64,000 bases of DNA. Origin: Roseimaritima multifibrata. Lineage in GTDB: Bacteria; Planctomycetota; Planctomycetia; Pirellulales; Pirellulaceae. Under the pieces are notes generated by a model. The model was not told the origin of the DNA. It ran no database searches and saw only the letters and a program-made list of their open reading frames with translations. This document shows positions 34,431 to 43,696 of this stretch, in pieces. The stretch spans positions 1,302,001-1,366,000 of the forward strand of contig NZ_CP036262.1 in the NCBI RefSeq assembly GCF_007741495.1. Reading direction: 5' to 3'. Positions within the stretch are counted from its first letter, which is position 1. Every line of letters begins with the position of its first letter. The translations under genes and the position numbers were made by a program.

Positions 34431-35558
34431 CTAGGATTCGGTGCGCCCGCGCCAAGCAATTCGCTTTCCGGTTAGGCTGGTGAAGAACGCTATCCACTGC
34501 AGGATGATAAATAGCAAAATGCCGACCGGATGCAGTACGCAACCGAGCCACGATTGCTGGAAGCGAAGAGTGTTGCAGCAGCGTGGTAACCAGCCCCACG
34601 CAATTGCAATGGTGGCGATGATCCCGGTATACCAATTCGCAGAATAGCACGCGAAACCGACTGCGATCCACGGCAGTGTGTTGGCGCCAAATAACAGCAG
34701 GCTGCAAGGGAGAATCAGTCTTGCGTTTGCGATCCCCTCGTCGGCATTTTTCAGCAAACCTTTGATGACTTCTCCTGCGTTTCGATACATCCGGCAGGTT
34801 GCCAAACCATTTCCGTCAAGAACGTCGGTCTTCAATCCTTGCTGCCGAAAGGCTCGTGGTAGCTTTAGTCCGTCGTGCCGCGATTGGCGAATGGCGGCGT
34901 GAGTACCGGCACGCTGATAAGAAGCCTGGTTCGCAAGGAACAATTGCCCGCAACCTGCCGCAAGCGACGGTGCCGTCGTGCTACGCATGCTCCGTAAATT
35001 GAGAAAGGAAAGCAGGATCACGTGCATTAGCGGAATCAGCATCTTCTCCAGTAACGTTCCGGTTTCTTGGCGAGGAAACGCACTTAGGAGATCGGTTTTA
35101 TTGGTCTGAGCATAAGCGACCAGCCTTGCCAACGCAGACGGATGCAAGCGGACATCGGCGTCCAGGAAAACCAACCATGGATGGCTTGCCTGCTGCGAAA
35201 GTTGCCAGCAGGCATGCTGCTTGCCGTTCCAGCCTTTCGGTAATGGTGGGCTGCCGATCAGCCGCAGTGAATGATGTTCTGCCGCGATCTTCTCTACAAT
35301 CTCTGCCGTGTTGTCCTCGGAGTGATCGTCCAGCACGATCACTTCCAGTTCAATGTTTTCACTAGCCAAAACGGAAGCCAGGCAAGCTTCGATTCCACTC
35401 GCTTCATTGCGGGCAGGAATCAGGACCGACAATTTGGCGGCGGTGTTTGTGTCCGCTAGCGCTGGCGGAGCAAAGTACTGGCGATAGTTTGCCAGGTAAA
35501 TCGTCAGTGGAATCGCGCTAAATCCCAAAGCCAGCAGGGCAAGCGTGATCGCCATCAT
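34431..35558 (-). CDS. Family 2 glycosyltransferase, carotenoid-cluster type
   Basis: 375 aa from ATG 35558, which overlaps the acyltransferase stop as ATGA; an in-frame upstream extension is not supported. After one membrane span, the GT2 core has LSVLIPARNEASGIEACLASVL, VLDDHSEDNTAEI and the metal motif VFLDADVRLHPSAL; three C-terminal spans follow. The organisation resembles CrtQ-type glycosyltransferases of the staphyloxanthin route. With the acyltransferase and desaturase genes upstream it forms a likely operon. The sugar acceptor (oxidised C30 carotenoid) is inferred from context, and hopanoid-type transfer cannot be excluded. Confidence 0.8.
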   Translation of the reverse strand: MMAITLALLALGFSAIPLTIYLANYRQYFAPPALADTNTAAKLSVLIPARNEASGIEACLASVLASENIELEVIVLDDHSEDNTAEIVEKIAAEHHSLRLIGSPPLPKGWNGKQHACWQLSQQASHPWLVFLDADVRLHPSALARLVAYAQTNKTDLLSAFPRQETGTLLEKMLIPLMHVILLSFLNLRSMRSTTAPSLAAGCGQLFLANQASYQRAGTHAAIRQSRHDGLKLPRAFRQQGLKTDVLDGNGLATCRMYRNAGEVIKGLLKNADEGIANARLILPCSLLLFGANTLPWIAVGFACYSANWYTGIIATIAIAWGWLPRCCNTLRFQQSWLGCVLHPVGILLFIILQWIAFFTSLTGKRIAWRGRTES

Positions 35559-36379
35559 TGGAATTTGTCCCCGTGCTGTGTGGGGAGCGGAGTCCCCTGA
35601 ATCCAGCTCCGCAGACGCCGGAATCCATCGTACACTTTGCCCGCCCCTTTCCCGCCTTGAAGCAGCGGTTGAAAGGAAGAGGCATCGCGTGCGATCGCTC
35701 GCGCGGCAAGGGATTGTTGAAGCGTTCGCATGCGGTCTTGCAAAACGTCCTGCCATTCCGCTTTGCTTAGCGATTCGGATAGATCGAGCGGAGTTCCGAA
35801 CTGGAGCAGGCATTCGGGAAGCCGCTCTTCCCAAAAAGGCAGTTCCATCGCCAGAGGCAGCACATAGCCACTACTTTGGTGCGCGCACAGATGAGCCAAA
35901 CCAGGTGAATAGTTATTCGATTGATCCCGCACGTCCGTAAAACGACCTTCGGGAGTCATCCATAGCGACGTCCCGGAGGATTGTAGGATTTGGGAACTTG
36001 TCTGCAAAAAAGCGGCTCGTCCCGATGTCGTTTTCGCGTCGACACCAAAGAATCCTAGCTTGGCAAAAACCTTGTACTGTTGGAGTGCCGTGGCATCGAT
36101 GGGGGCGTAGAACTGACGCTCGGGAAAGCGGTTTTCGCATAAAAAATGAGCGATCAACGGATCCCACCAACTGGGATGATTGACGTAAACAATCAACGAT
36201 GCGTCGGAAGGGATTTCCGAGTTCCGCAAAGAATCTCGCTCTACCGCGATTGCGTGGAAATTCTTTTTCAACATGGAACGCACGAACCGGCGGAAGCCGC
36301 GCTGTAGCCATTGCGAAACGGCAGGGGGCTGCAGTTCCGTGTGGCGATTGGTTTCCTCGGATCGGCGATGTCGCTCCAA
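35555..36379 (-). CDS. PlsC-like acyltransferase, carotenoid-cluster type
   Basis: 274 aa. The H(X)4D catalytic motif is NHPSWWDPL and the acyl-binding motif MTPEGRFTD. No signal peptide; membrane-associated. The nominal start at 36379 is a TTG without a clear ribosome-binding site; the alternative ATG at 36271 would remove part of the domain's N-terminus. It overlaps the downstream glycosyltransferase by four bases (ATGA). By position it could acylate a glycosylated carotenoid, as CrtO does in staphyloxanthin. Confidence 0.75.
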   Translation of the reverse strand: MERHRRSEETNRHTELQPPAVSQWLQRGFRRFVRSMLKKNFHAIAVERDSLRNSEIPSDASLIVYVNHPSWWDPLIAHFLCENRFPERQFYAPIDATALQQYKVFAKLGFFGVDAKTTSGRAAFLQTSSQILQSSGTSLWMTPEGRFTDVRDQSNNYSPGLAHLCAHQSSGYVLPLAMELPFWEERLPECLLQFGTPLDLSESLSKAEWQDVLQDRMRTLQQSLAARAIARDASSFQPLLQGGKGAGKVYDGFRRLRSWIQGTPLPTQHGDKFQ

Positions 36380-36570
36380 AATTAAACTCGTGTAAGTAGA
36401 TGAATCGCAAAAGAAGCGTTTGAAAAGTGTGGAACCGGCCGTGTAGCCAAGCAGTCCTCAGACCGCCGCATGCACGACTTCGTCTGCCACTTTCCTGCCC
36501 TCGCGTGAGGTTGCCAGTTTGGTTCATTGCAGACGGTTACGTGAGCGGTATCTTCTGGCCCTCAAATTGG

Positions 36571-38139
36571 TTAAGCAAGGGCTCCCTTATGCACGTCTTG
36601 GTCTAGCGAATCGGCCGCAATCCAGCCACTCATTAGAACCATCGGCATGCCGGGGCCCGGATGGGCGGCGCCCCCGGCCAAGTAAAGGCCGCGGATCTCT
36701 TTACGGCGATTCCCAGGTTTGAACGCCCCAGTGTATTTTCCGTGGCTGGCCAAACCGTAGATCGCTCCGTTCAGGACTCGGTAGCGGTCGTGAATGTCTT
36801 GCGGCGTCAGAGCGGATTCATAAACGATCGAATCGCGAATCCCTTTCATCTCGGCGGTTTGTTCCAGTTTGTCTAGGATCTTCTCTCGGTAGGCTGGCAA
36901 CATTTTCTTCCAGTCCTGTCCCGGACGTAAGTAGGGTGTGTGGACCAGCACGTAAAGGGCTTCACCGCCCTCCGGTGCGACGGACGGTTCACTGATCGCC
37001 GGAGCACAAACATACGCGCTCAGGTCGTCCGCCGGTTCACCCTTTTCGTAGATCGATTCGAATTCGACTTCGGCGTCCTGACTAAAGATAAAGTTGTGGT
37101 GCAATAGCTGTTCGTAGCGGCGGTTTAAGCCAAGGTATAGGACCACGCCACTGCAAGCCGGTTCGAACTTCGATTCGGACTGGAATGGCCGGCCGGAGGT
37201 TCCTCCTATCAGTTCGCGATAGGTCCGTACTGCATCGCAGTTGCTAACGACGGCGTCACACGGCACGTGCTCGCCGGTGGTGGTCGTGATGCCTTGGACC
37301 GCGCCTTGTTGTACATCAATTTTCTTGACATCCACTTCGGTGCGAAATTGCACGCCCAGTTGGATTGCCAGTTGGTGCAGTGCCATCGGGACCGCTCGGG
37401 TGCCCCCGACGGGATACCAGATTCCCTCATCGGTTTGCATGTGGGCGATTCCACACAGCACCGCGGGAGACTGATCGGGTGCGGAGCCCACGTACTGGGT
37501 GAAGTGGTCCATCATCTGGGCGACACGTTCATCGGAAACATGTTTTCGCACGACCTGGGCGACGCTCTGTCCCATTTTCAGGCTTAGCACGTCCTTCAGT
37601 ACGGCAGCGGAGAACGCGCCTCCAATCTGCATGGTGTCCGAAAGTCCGCCAACGCTTCGCCAGAAGAAGAATCGGTCCGATACCCCGTGCAGGCCTTTCG
37701 ACATTTCGATGAACTTTGCGTAGCCCTGTGCCGAGCCATCGTCGCCAGAGAAACGGGTGATGTTCTGCTGCATTTCGGCGACATTAGAAACCAGGTCCAG
37801 GACCGCAGCGGGCTGTTTGTCGGTGGCGTCAAAAAAACAACGCCATTGAGGATCCAGCGGAAGCAAATCCAAATAGTCCTCCCAGGGAACTCCGGCTTCC
37901 TCAAAGACTTTTTTCAAAACGCTGGGTAACGTCAGGATGGTGGGGCCCATATCAAACCGAAAGCCCTCCGCCTTCAGTTCGGCGGCCTTGCCTCCGATCC
38001 ACTCATTTTTTTCGAGGACGGTAACTCGATGACCACGGGCTGCCAGCGTGCATGCGCTGCTTAGGCCAGCCAGACCGCTGCCGATGACAACCACTTCGGC
38101 GACGTTGGAGGTTGATGAATTGATATTGTTTAGACTCAT
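36571..38139 (-). CDS. CrtI/CrtN/CrtP-type FAD carotenoid desaturase or oxidase
   Basis: 522 aa. Rossmann loop VVIGSGLAGLSSACTLAARGH and EKNEWIGGKAAELKAEGFRFDMGPTIL at the N-terminus; the C-terminal GLYLAGGAAHPGPGMPMVLMSGWIAAD is the family signature. It desaturates or oxidises polyenes in the membrane. Bacterial planctomycetes are thought to use a squalene-based C30 pathway, and the glycosyltransferase and acyltransferase downstream (190 bp and then overlapping) suggest the CrtP-like oxidase role. Whether it acts on a C30 or C40 substrate cannot be read from sequence. Confidence 0.82.
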   Translation of the reverse strand: MSLNNINSSTSNVAEVVVIGSGLAGLSSACTLAARGHRVTVLEKNEWIGGKAAELKAEGFRFDMGPTILTLPSVLKKVFEEAGVPWEDYLDLLPLDPQWRCFFDATDKQPAAVLDLVSNVAEMQQNITRFSGDDGSAQGYAKFIEMSKGLHGVSDRFFFWRSVGGLSDTMQIGGAFSAAVLKDVLSLKMGQSVAQVVRKHVSDERVAQMMDHFTQYVGSAPDQSPAVLCGIAHMQTDEGIWYPVGGTRAVPMALHQLAIQLGVQFRTEVDVKKIDVQQGAVQGITTTTGEHVPCDAVVSNCDAVRTYRELIGGTSGRPFQSESKFEPACSGVVLYLGLNRRYEQLLHHNFIFSQDAEVEFESIYEKGEPADDLSAYVCAPAISEPSVAPEGGEALYVLVHTPYLRPGQDWKKMLPAYREKILDKLEQTAEMKGIRDSIVYESALTPQDIHDRYRVLNGAIYGLASHGKYTGAFKPGNRRKEIRGLYLAGGAAHPGPGMPMVLMSGWIAADSLDQDVHKGALA

Positions 38140-38344
38140 GTCGATTCCCTCGAATTAGGGCCTCTATCAAGACGGGCTGGATGGATCACAAAGACTTCAA
38201 TAAACCGTGCGAATCAATTAGCGATGGCGCTGTTCAGGCCTGCGTCTGAAGACCTTGCCTAGCATTTTAGGGAACAGGCAATAGGGAGGGCGGACACGTT
38301 GCATAATGACGTGACGGACGAAGGCCACGCCTGTTCCTGTGGCG

Positions 38345-39346
38345 TTATCCGTTTGCCTGCGGTGTCTCGGTAACCAGCGTCGGTTCAACGGTGCTTTTCT
38401 GTGGAGGAAAGAAAAAGGTCGCTGCAGTGACTCCTATCATTCCTATAAAACCACCACCAAGGATTAGGATCGCGACGATCGCGATTGGAACGGCAAACGC
38501 TTCGGGGGATTCACTTGGATCGACCACCACACCAACGACGGCGAGAACATTATTGATCATGTGTGCAATCATCGCCGGGATAATGGAACCGCTTCGATAG
38601 GCCAGCCATCCCATCCATAATCCGATCGGGAAGACGCCGATTGCATGTACCGGGTCGAGATGAAAAATAGCGAAAATTGTAGACGCGACCAGGATCCCGA
38701 TCGTGGGGCCCCAGCGTCGATTTAGTCGAGTCTGGATGTATCCGCGAAAGAGGAATTCCTCACAGATTGCCGGCATCCCACCGATCATCAATGCCAGCGG
38801 AATCAGGAAACCGGAACGCCCCAGTTCGCGGAACATTTTCGTCATTTCCTTTAGGGCTTCGCTTTCCTCCAAAAACATTCCTGCCCCGATGGAGGCCACC
38901 AGTCCGACAAGTGGTGTGGCCAATGCGGCCGCCAACCAGCCCCACCAAGGCCAATTACCACGGACGAGCCTCAGGCGTTGTCGAAAGCCACGAGGGGATA
39001 GCAGGGATGCCACTACGGCAGGGACAACCAAGGCGATTTGCGGCAGGACAACTGTCAGCGTAAAAGCCCATCGCGAATCTTTGATCGCCCCCATCGCTTT
39101 GATCGCTTCGGCTTGGGTTGTTGCCACGCTGCCGGTAGCGATCCACTGGCCTGCCAGGATTGCGATCCCCGTGCCCATGATGAACGTCAGGATGGAGGCT
39201 AGGACGACCAGAATGACCGGCCAGATTCGCGGAGCGGCTTCCGGGGCGACCGTGGTGGTCGCCTCGTCCGAGAGCCCTGTGGAAACAGGCTGGTAGGCGA
39301 ATGCGGATGAGACCTCGTCGGGTGCCGGGTCGATGGGGTCTTGCAT
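38345..39346 (-). CDS. CPBP-family intramembrane metalloprotease
   Basis: 333 aa from the ATG at 39346, 11 bp after the argC stop; an upstream in-frame start at 39394 would overlap argC. Seven or so membrane spans. The CPBP motifs are MPAICEEFLFRGYIQT (EExxxR), IFHLDPVHAIGVFPIGLWMGW and IAHMINNVLA, with all predicted zinc ligands present. Rce1/CAAX-like members process membrane peptides; substrate unknown. A polar 45-residue N-terminus precedes the first span. Confidence 0.87.
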   Translation of the reverse strand: MQDPIDPAPDEVSSAFAYQPVSTGLSDEATTTVAPEAAPRIWPVILVVLASILTFIMGTGIAILAGQWIATGSVATTQAEAIKAMGAIKDSRWAFTLTVVLPQIALVVPAVVASLLSPRGFRQRLRLVRGNWPWWGWLAAALATPLVGLVASIGAGMFLEESEALKEMTKMFRELGRSGFLIPLALMIGGMPAICEEFLFRGYIQTRLNRRWGPTIGILVASTIFAIFHLDPVHAIGVFPIGLWMGWLAYRSGSIIPAMIAHMINNVLAVVGVVVDPSESPEAFAVPIAIVAILILGGGFIGMIGVTAATFFFPPQKSTVEPTLVTETPQANG

Positions 39347-39357
39347 GTCGTTTATGT

Positions 39358-40359
39358 CTAAAGTCCCATGGTTTGGTCTAGGCCGAACATGCAATTCATG
39401 TTCTGAACCGCGGCTCCGCTGGCCCCTTTGGTCACGTTGTCGATGGCACAGCAGAGGACCACTCGACCACCCGCATCAAATGCACCCATGTGGACGTGAT
39501 TCGTCCCGCTAACGTGTTTGGTTGCCGGAGGAGCATCGACAATATGCACAAACGGGGCATCGGCATAGGTCTCGTTCCACATCTGTTTCACTTTGGCGGC
39601 CGTCAGGCCAGGTCCTTGAACATAAATGGTCGCCAAGATCCCACGGTCCATCGGGGTTAAATGAGGAGTAAAGAGGATGTCGGCTTGGACCCCCGTAAAC
39701 CGTTCGAGCACATCGACCATTTCAGGCTGATGGCGATGGCTGCCAATCGCATACGCCGTAATCGATTCGTTCGCTTCACAGTAAAGGTTGACTAGCTTTG
39801 GCGTCCGCCCTGCTCCACTGACTCCGCTTTTCGCATCCACAATGATGTTAGCATCGATGGCCTTTGCCTGTAGCAGCGGTGCCAATGGCAAGATCGCCGA
39901 CGTCGGGTAGCAGCCGGGATTCGCCACCAGGTCCGCCCCTTTGATTTGATCTTCAAACAGTTCCGGTAGGCCGTAGGCGACCTGCCCGAGCAATTCGGGC
40001 CAAGGGTGTTTGGTGGCATACCACTCTTCGTAAACCGAAACCTCGCGGAGTCGAAAATCGGCACTCAGGTCGATCACCCGCAAACCGACTTCGCGAAGGG
40101 AGCGAACCGATTCAGCGGAAGCGGCGTGCGGCAAACAGCAAAAGGCAACGTCGCACTGCTGGGCTAAAACAGCGGGGTCAGCCAAAGAGAGGGGCAGGTC
40201 GATCGATCCACGAAGCGCAGGATGCACCTCGACGATTGATTTCCCTTCGTCGCCGCGACTGGTAACCGCTGTTACTTCCGCTTGGGGATGCCCTTGGATC
40301 AAACGAATCGCTTCGAACGCGGTATAGCCAGTAGCCCCGATAATTCCAACACGGATCAT
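39358..40359 (-). CDS. argC: N-acetyl-gamma-glutamyl-phosphate reductase
   Basis: ATG at 40359 starts MIRVGIIGATGYTAFEAIRL, the NADP-binding loop; an upstream extension of 56 residues is not supported. The 333-aa protein has the catalytic VANPGCYPT cysteine, DAKSGVSGAGR and SHRHQPEM, all typical of ArgC. It reduces N-acetylglutamyl-phosphate in arginine synthesis. No other arg genes are in the window; the CPBP gene follows 11 bp later. Confidence 0.94.
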   Translation of the reverse strand: MIRVGIIGATGYTAFEAIRLIQGHPQAEVTAVTSRGDEGKSIVEVHPALRGSIDLPLSLADPAVLAQQCDVAFCCLPHAASAESVRSLREVGLRVIDLSADFRLREVSVYEEWYATKHPWPELLGQVAYGLPELFEDQIKGADLVANPGCYPTSAILPLAPLLQAKAIDANIIVDAKSGVSGAGRTPKLVNLYCEANESITAYAIGSHRHQPEMVDVLERFTGVQADILFTPHLTPMDRGILATIYVQGPGLTAAKVKQMWNETYADAPFVHIVDAPPATKHVSGTNHVHMGAFDAGGRVVLCCAIDNVTKGASGAAVQNMNCMFGLDQTMGL

Positions 40360-40599
40360 GGTCAACAGATGGTTTGCGATAAAAGGTGAACCGATCAAAA
40401 AACTAGAATGACGCCGGATGGGAGCAGGCGTTTCTTCGTGGTCAATCTTACCAGAGTGAACAAGATCCGTTAACGGCGGGCAACGAAAAGCAGCCGTTGC
40501 CGCTTCGGCAGGGGACGGGCCGTGCATGCCGGGGAACCGTGACCGATTTTAGACCTCTGGCACGTGCGATTTCGCCGTGCGGCTGGATTTGCCTGCTGG

Positions 40600-40775
40600 G
40601 CCGATGCAGCCGTCGCGGGGCCGACCGGCTGCCATCTGCTTTCTAGGCATAACGGCGCGAACCGTCCGGTAATGACATAGAAAACACAATGAATTTGCCG
40701 GTCGGCTTGCGCCGATCCGCTAGGAAATCCGGTCGCAGGTGGCAAGGTGGATGGCATTGCCGACCGGCTGCTGAA
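40600..40775. repeat. Dispersed palindromic element, diverged copy
   Basis: Left arm AACGGCGCGAACCGTCCGGT (40651-40670) and right arm GCCGGTCGGCTTGCGCCGAT (about 40697-40716) enclose a loop like that at 45.8 kb; GACCGGCTG words flank it at both ends. It lies in the 552-bp gap 40360-40911 with no other feature. Confidence 0.6.
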
Positions 40776-40911
40776 AGCCTGGTTTGAAAGCCTCTTCGCA
40801 GCCGGCAAGGGAAGTGGATTGTCTCACATCCGCTGTTCCACGCAGGTTACAATGGTTCCTCTTCTCTTTCTCTATCCGCACGATTTCTCGATCCAGGATG
40901 TGTCTTTCACA

Positions 40912-43605
40912 ATGAACCGGAATACCCCGTTTGCAGTCGTATTGTTTGCAGTCATAGGGATGGGCTTGTTCAGCACGCCAGCGCAGCTGCAAGGCGCCGC
41001 ACTGGAAGTCCAGACCGGAGACCAGATTTGTTTGGTCGGAAATGCCCTTGGTGAACGGATGCAGCACCAGAATTTCTGGGAAACGCTCCTTTATCAACGG
41101 TTCCCCGATAAGCAGCTGGCGGTGAGGAATCTCTGTTTCCCTGGCGATGAACCGTATACACGGATTCGCTCGAAGAATTTCGGCGATCCGAATGCTCATC
41201 TGACTCACAGTAAAGCTTCCGTCGTCCTCTTTTTCTTCGGGTACAACGAATCCTTCGCGGGGGAGGAGGGGCTGCAGGCATTTGCCGATGATCTGCTGCA
41301 ATTGGTAGAAGAGACGCAGACGCAAAAATATGACGGGAAACAGGCCCCACGGATTGTTCTTGTTTCGCCCATTGCATTCGAGAATGTTGGCGATCCGAAT
41401 CTTCCCGATGGAGTCGCTCACAATCAAAGGCTGGCTGCTTATTCGGCCGCGATGGAAGAGGTCGCGAAGGAAACCGGAGTAGGGTTCGTCGATTTGTTTA
41501 CGCCGACGCTGGCTCTTTTCGAAGAAAGCGATGAACGACTGACGCTTAACGGATGCCATTTAAACGAAGCGGGCTATCGTGCCTTGGCTCCGATTCTTGA
41601 TGCGGGGCTGTTTGGCGATGGTGGGCCACAGCAGATCGACGAATCACTGCGCCAGGTCGTCGACGGTAAGAGCTTCCACTGGTGGCACCGCTATCGTGCC
41701 GTCAATGGTTTTTCCATCTACGGTGACCGCGGCAAAGCCGGTTTCGATGGAACCTACCGAAATGTCGATGTGATGGAACGTGAGCGGGCGATCCTTGATC
41801 AGATGACTGCGAACCGTGATCAAAGAATTTGGGCGGTTGCGCAAGGGATGAAAGTGGTGGGGGAGATCGATGACAGTAATACGCTTCCCTTTATCAATCC
41901 AAAAACCAATGTGGGCATTCCAAACGACCCGAACGCCAAGCGGGGCAAGCTGGGAACGTTGCAGTACCTCTCGGGAGAAGAGCAGCAGAAACTGTTCAAG
42001 CTGCCTCCTGGGTACGAGATCAATCTCTTTGCATCGGAAGAAGATTTTCCAGAACTGGCGAATCCAGTTGCCCTGAACTTTGATAACTCGGGGCGGTTGT
42101 GGGTCGCCACGATGGAGTCTTATCCGCACTGGAAACCAAAGACGAAATTGAATGACAAGATTTTGGTTTTCAATGATGCCGATGGCGATGGGAAAGCGGA
42201 TGACTGTCAGGTTTTTGCAGACGGGCTGCATCAGCCGACCGGTTTTGAAATTGGACGTGGAGGAGCCTACATCGCTCAGCAACCCGATATCCTGTACGCC
42301 AAAGATACCGATGGAGACGGAAAAGCCGACCACATCGACCGGCGATTGATCGGGTTCGATTCCGCGGACTCTCATCACGGTATCGCTGCGTTTACCTGGG
42401 GACCTGGCGGCAAATTGTTCTTTCAAGAAGGGACGTTTAAATTCTCGCAGGTAGAAAGCCCCTATGGTTTGACTCGAATGAGTGAAGCAGGCGTCTGGCG
42501 GTATGACCCGCGTACCGAGAAATTCGGGGCATACATTAATTTCGCGTTCGCGAATCCTTGGGGCCACGTCTTTGATCGCTGGGGCCAAGATTTTATCGCG
42601 GACGCATCGCCAGGCTTCACCTACTGGGCGGCTCCGATATCCGGAAAGATCGACTATCCAGCCAAGCACCCTGGTGGTTCGCAGCATCGTCGCATTGCCG
42701 CACTGACTGGCGGAGACCCGAAGTACAGTCACCGCACCTTATATGAGAAGCGGATCCGTCCTTCGGCGGGCTGTGAAATCGTTAGCAGTCGACACTTCCC
42801 TGATGACGTTCAAGGCGATTTTTTGCTATGCAACGTGATCGGTGAACGAGCCATTCTTAGCCATTCGATTGCCGAGGTCGATTCCGGGTTTGTCGGTACC
42901 GAAGTTCCCTCCTTGGTTCGCTGTGAGGATGGGAACTTCCGCCCTATCGATCTTCAGTTTGGGCCGGATGGAGCACTCTATATTGTGGACTGGCACAACG
43001 CACTGATCGGTCACCTGCAGCACAATCTCCGTGATCCCAGTCGTGACCACAGCCACGGTCGCATTTGGCGAGTCACCTATCCGGAGCGTCCGCTGCTGAA
43101 ACCGGAGCCGATTGCGGGAGCTTCGCTGGATAGTCTGTTGACGCAATTGAAATCTCCCGAACATCGCACTCGTTATCGTGTGCGTCGCGAACTTGCCGAG
43201 CGAGATTCGGCGGAAGTGGTTGCCGCGCTGGATGCTTGGGTTCCAACTCTTGAGGGAGATTCCGAACAGGTAGAACACGATCGCTTGGAGGCATTGTGGG
43301 CTTACCAAACACAGAATCACATCGACGCTGCGTTGTTGGCCCAACTGCTTGCTTCGAAAGATCATCGAGTTCGCGCAGCGGCCGTTCGAGTCCTTGTCAG
43401 TTGGCGAGATTCGGTCGATGAACCGCTTGCACAGCTGCAGGCTTTGGTGGGCGATTCGCATCCAAGAGTTCGTTTGGAAGCGGTGCGTGGCCTCAGTTTC
43501 TTTGCTGGCGATGAGGCAATCGAAGCGACTCTTGGAGTTTTAGAATATGACATGGATGATTACCTGCAGTACACGCTTGATGAAACGATGCGTGTGCTGG
43601 AGTAG
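40912..43605 (+). CDS. SGNH-like / PVC beta-propeller / HEAT protein, no cytochrome domain
   Basis: 897 aa, ATG 40912 giving a Sec signal peptide (MNRNTPFAVVLFAVIGMGLF). Residues about 30-230 form an SGNH-like domain in which the GDS block reads GNALGERM (nucleophile Ser absent), ending at CHLNEAGY. Next, about 355-740, is a PVC-type dehydrogenase propeller with Ca-binding DADGDGKADDC and DTDGDGKADH and WHNALIGHLQHNLRDPSRDHSHGRIWRV. HEAT repeats finish the protein. The usual C-terminal heme domain is absent; a cytochrome c is encoded by the next gene (91 bp). Confidence 0.85.
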   Translation: MNRNTPFAVVLFAVIGMGLFSTPAQLQGAALEVQTGDQICLVGNALGERMQHQNFWETLLYQRFPDKQLAVRNLCFPGDEPYTRIRSKNFGDPNAHLTHSKASVVLFFFGYNESFAGEEGLQAFADDLLQLVEETQTQKYDGKQAPRIVLVSPIAFENVGDPNLPDGVAHNQRLAAYSAAMEEVAKETGVGFVDLFTPTLALFEESDERLTLNGCHLNEAGYRALAPILDAGLFGDGGPQQIDESLRQVVDGKSFHWWHRYRAVNGFSIYGDRGKAGFDGTYRNVDVMERERAILDQMTANRDQRIWAVAQGMKVVGEIDDSNTLPFINPKTNVGIPNDPNAKRGKLGTLQYLSGEEQQKLFKLPPGYEINLFASEEDFPELANPVALNFDNSGRLWVATMESYPHWKPKTKLNDKILVFNDADGDGKADDCQVFADGLHQPTGFEIGRGGAYIAQQPDILYAKDTDGDGKADHIDRRLIGFDSADSHHGIAAFTWGPGGKLFFQEGTFKFSQVESPYGLTRMSEAGVWRYDPRTEKFGAYINFAFANPWGHVFDRWGQDFIADASPGFTYWAAPISGKIDYPAKHPGGSQHRRIAALTGGDPKYSHRTLYEKRIRPSAGCEIVSSRHFPDDVQGDFLLCNVIGERAILSHSIAEVDSGFVGTEVPSLVRCEDGNFRPIDLQFGPDGALYIVDWHNALIGHLQHNLRDPSRDHSHGRIWRVTYPERPLLKPEPIAGASLDSLLTQLKSPEHRTRYRVRRELAERDSAEVVAALDAWVPTLEGDSEQVEHDRLEALWAYQTQNHIDAALLAQLLASKDHRVRAAAVRVLVSWRDSVDEPLAQLQALVGDSHPRVRLEAVRGLSFFAGDEAIEATLGVLEYDMDDYLQYTLDETMRVLE

Positions 43606-43696
43606 TTTCGCCCGCTGAGTGGTAAATCAGTGACGTGGTGCAGGCGGTTGGCTTGCACCGCGCAATCATCAACTTTGACGAAGAGACCTCCGATCG

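Noticed and set aside
35913-36527. ORF antisense-frame to the acyltransferase
   Set aside because: Same strand, other frame of the acyltransferase; no conserved motif.
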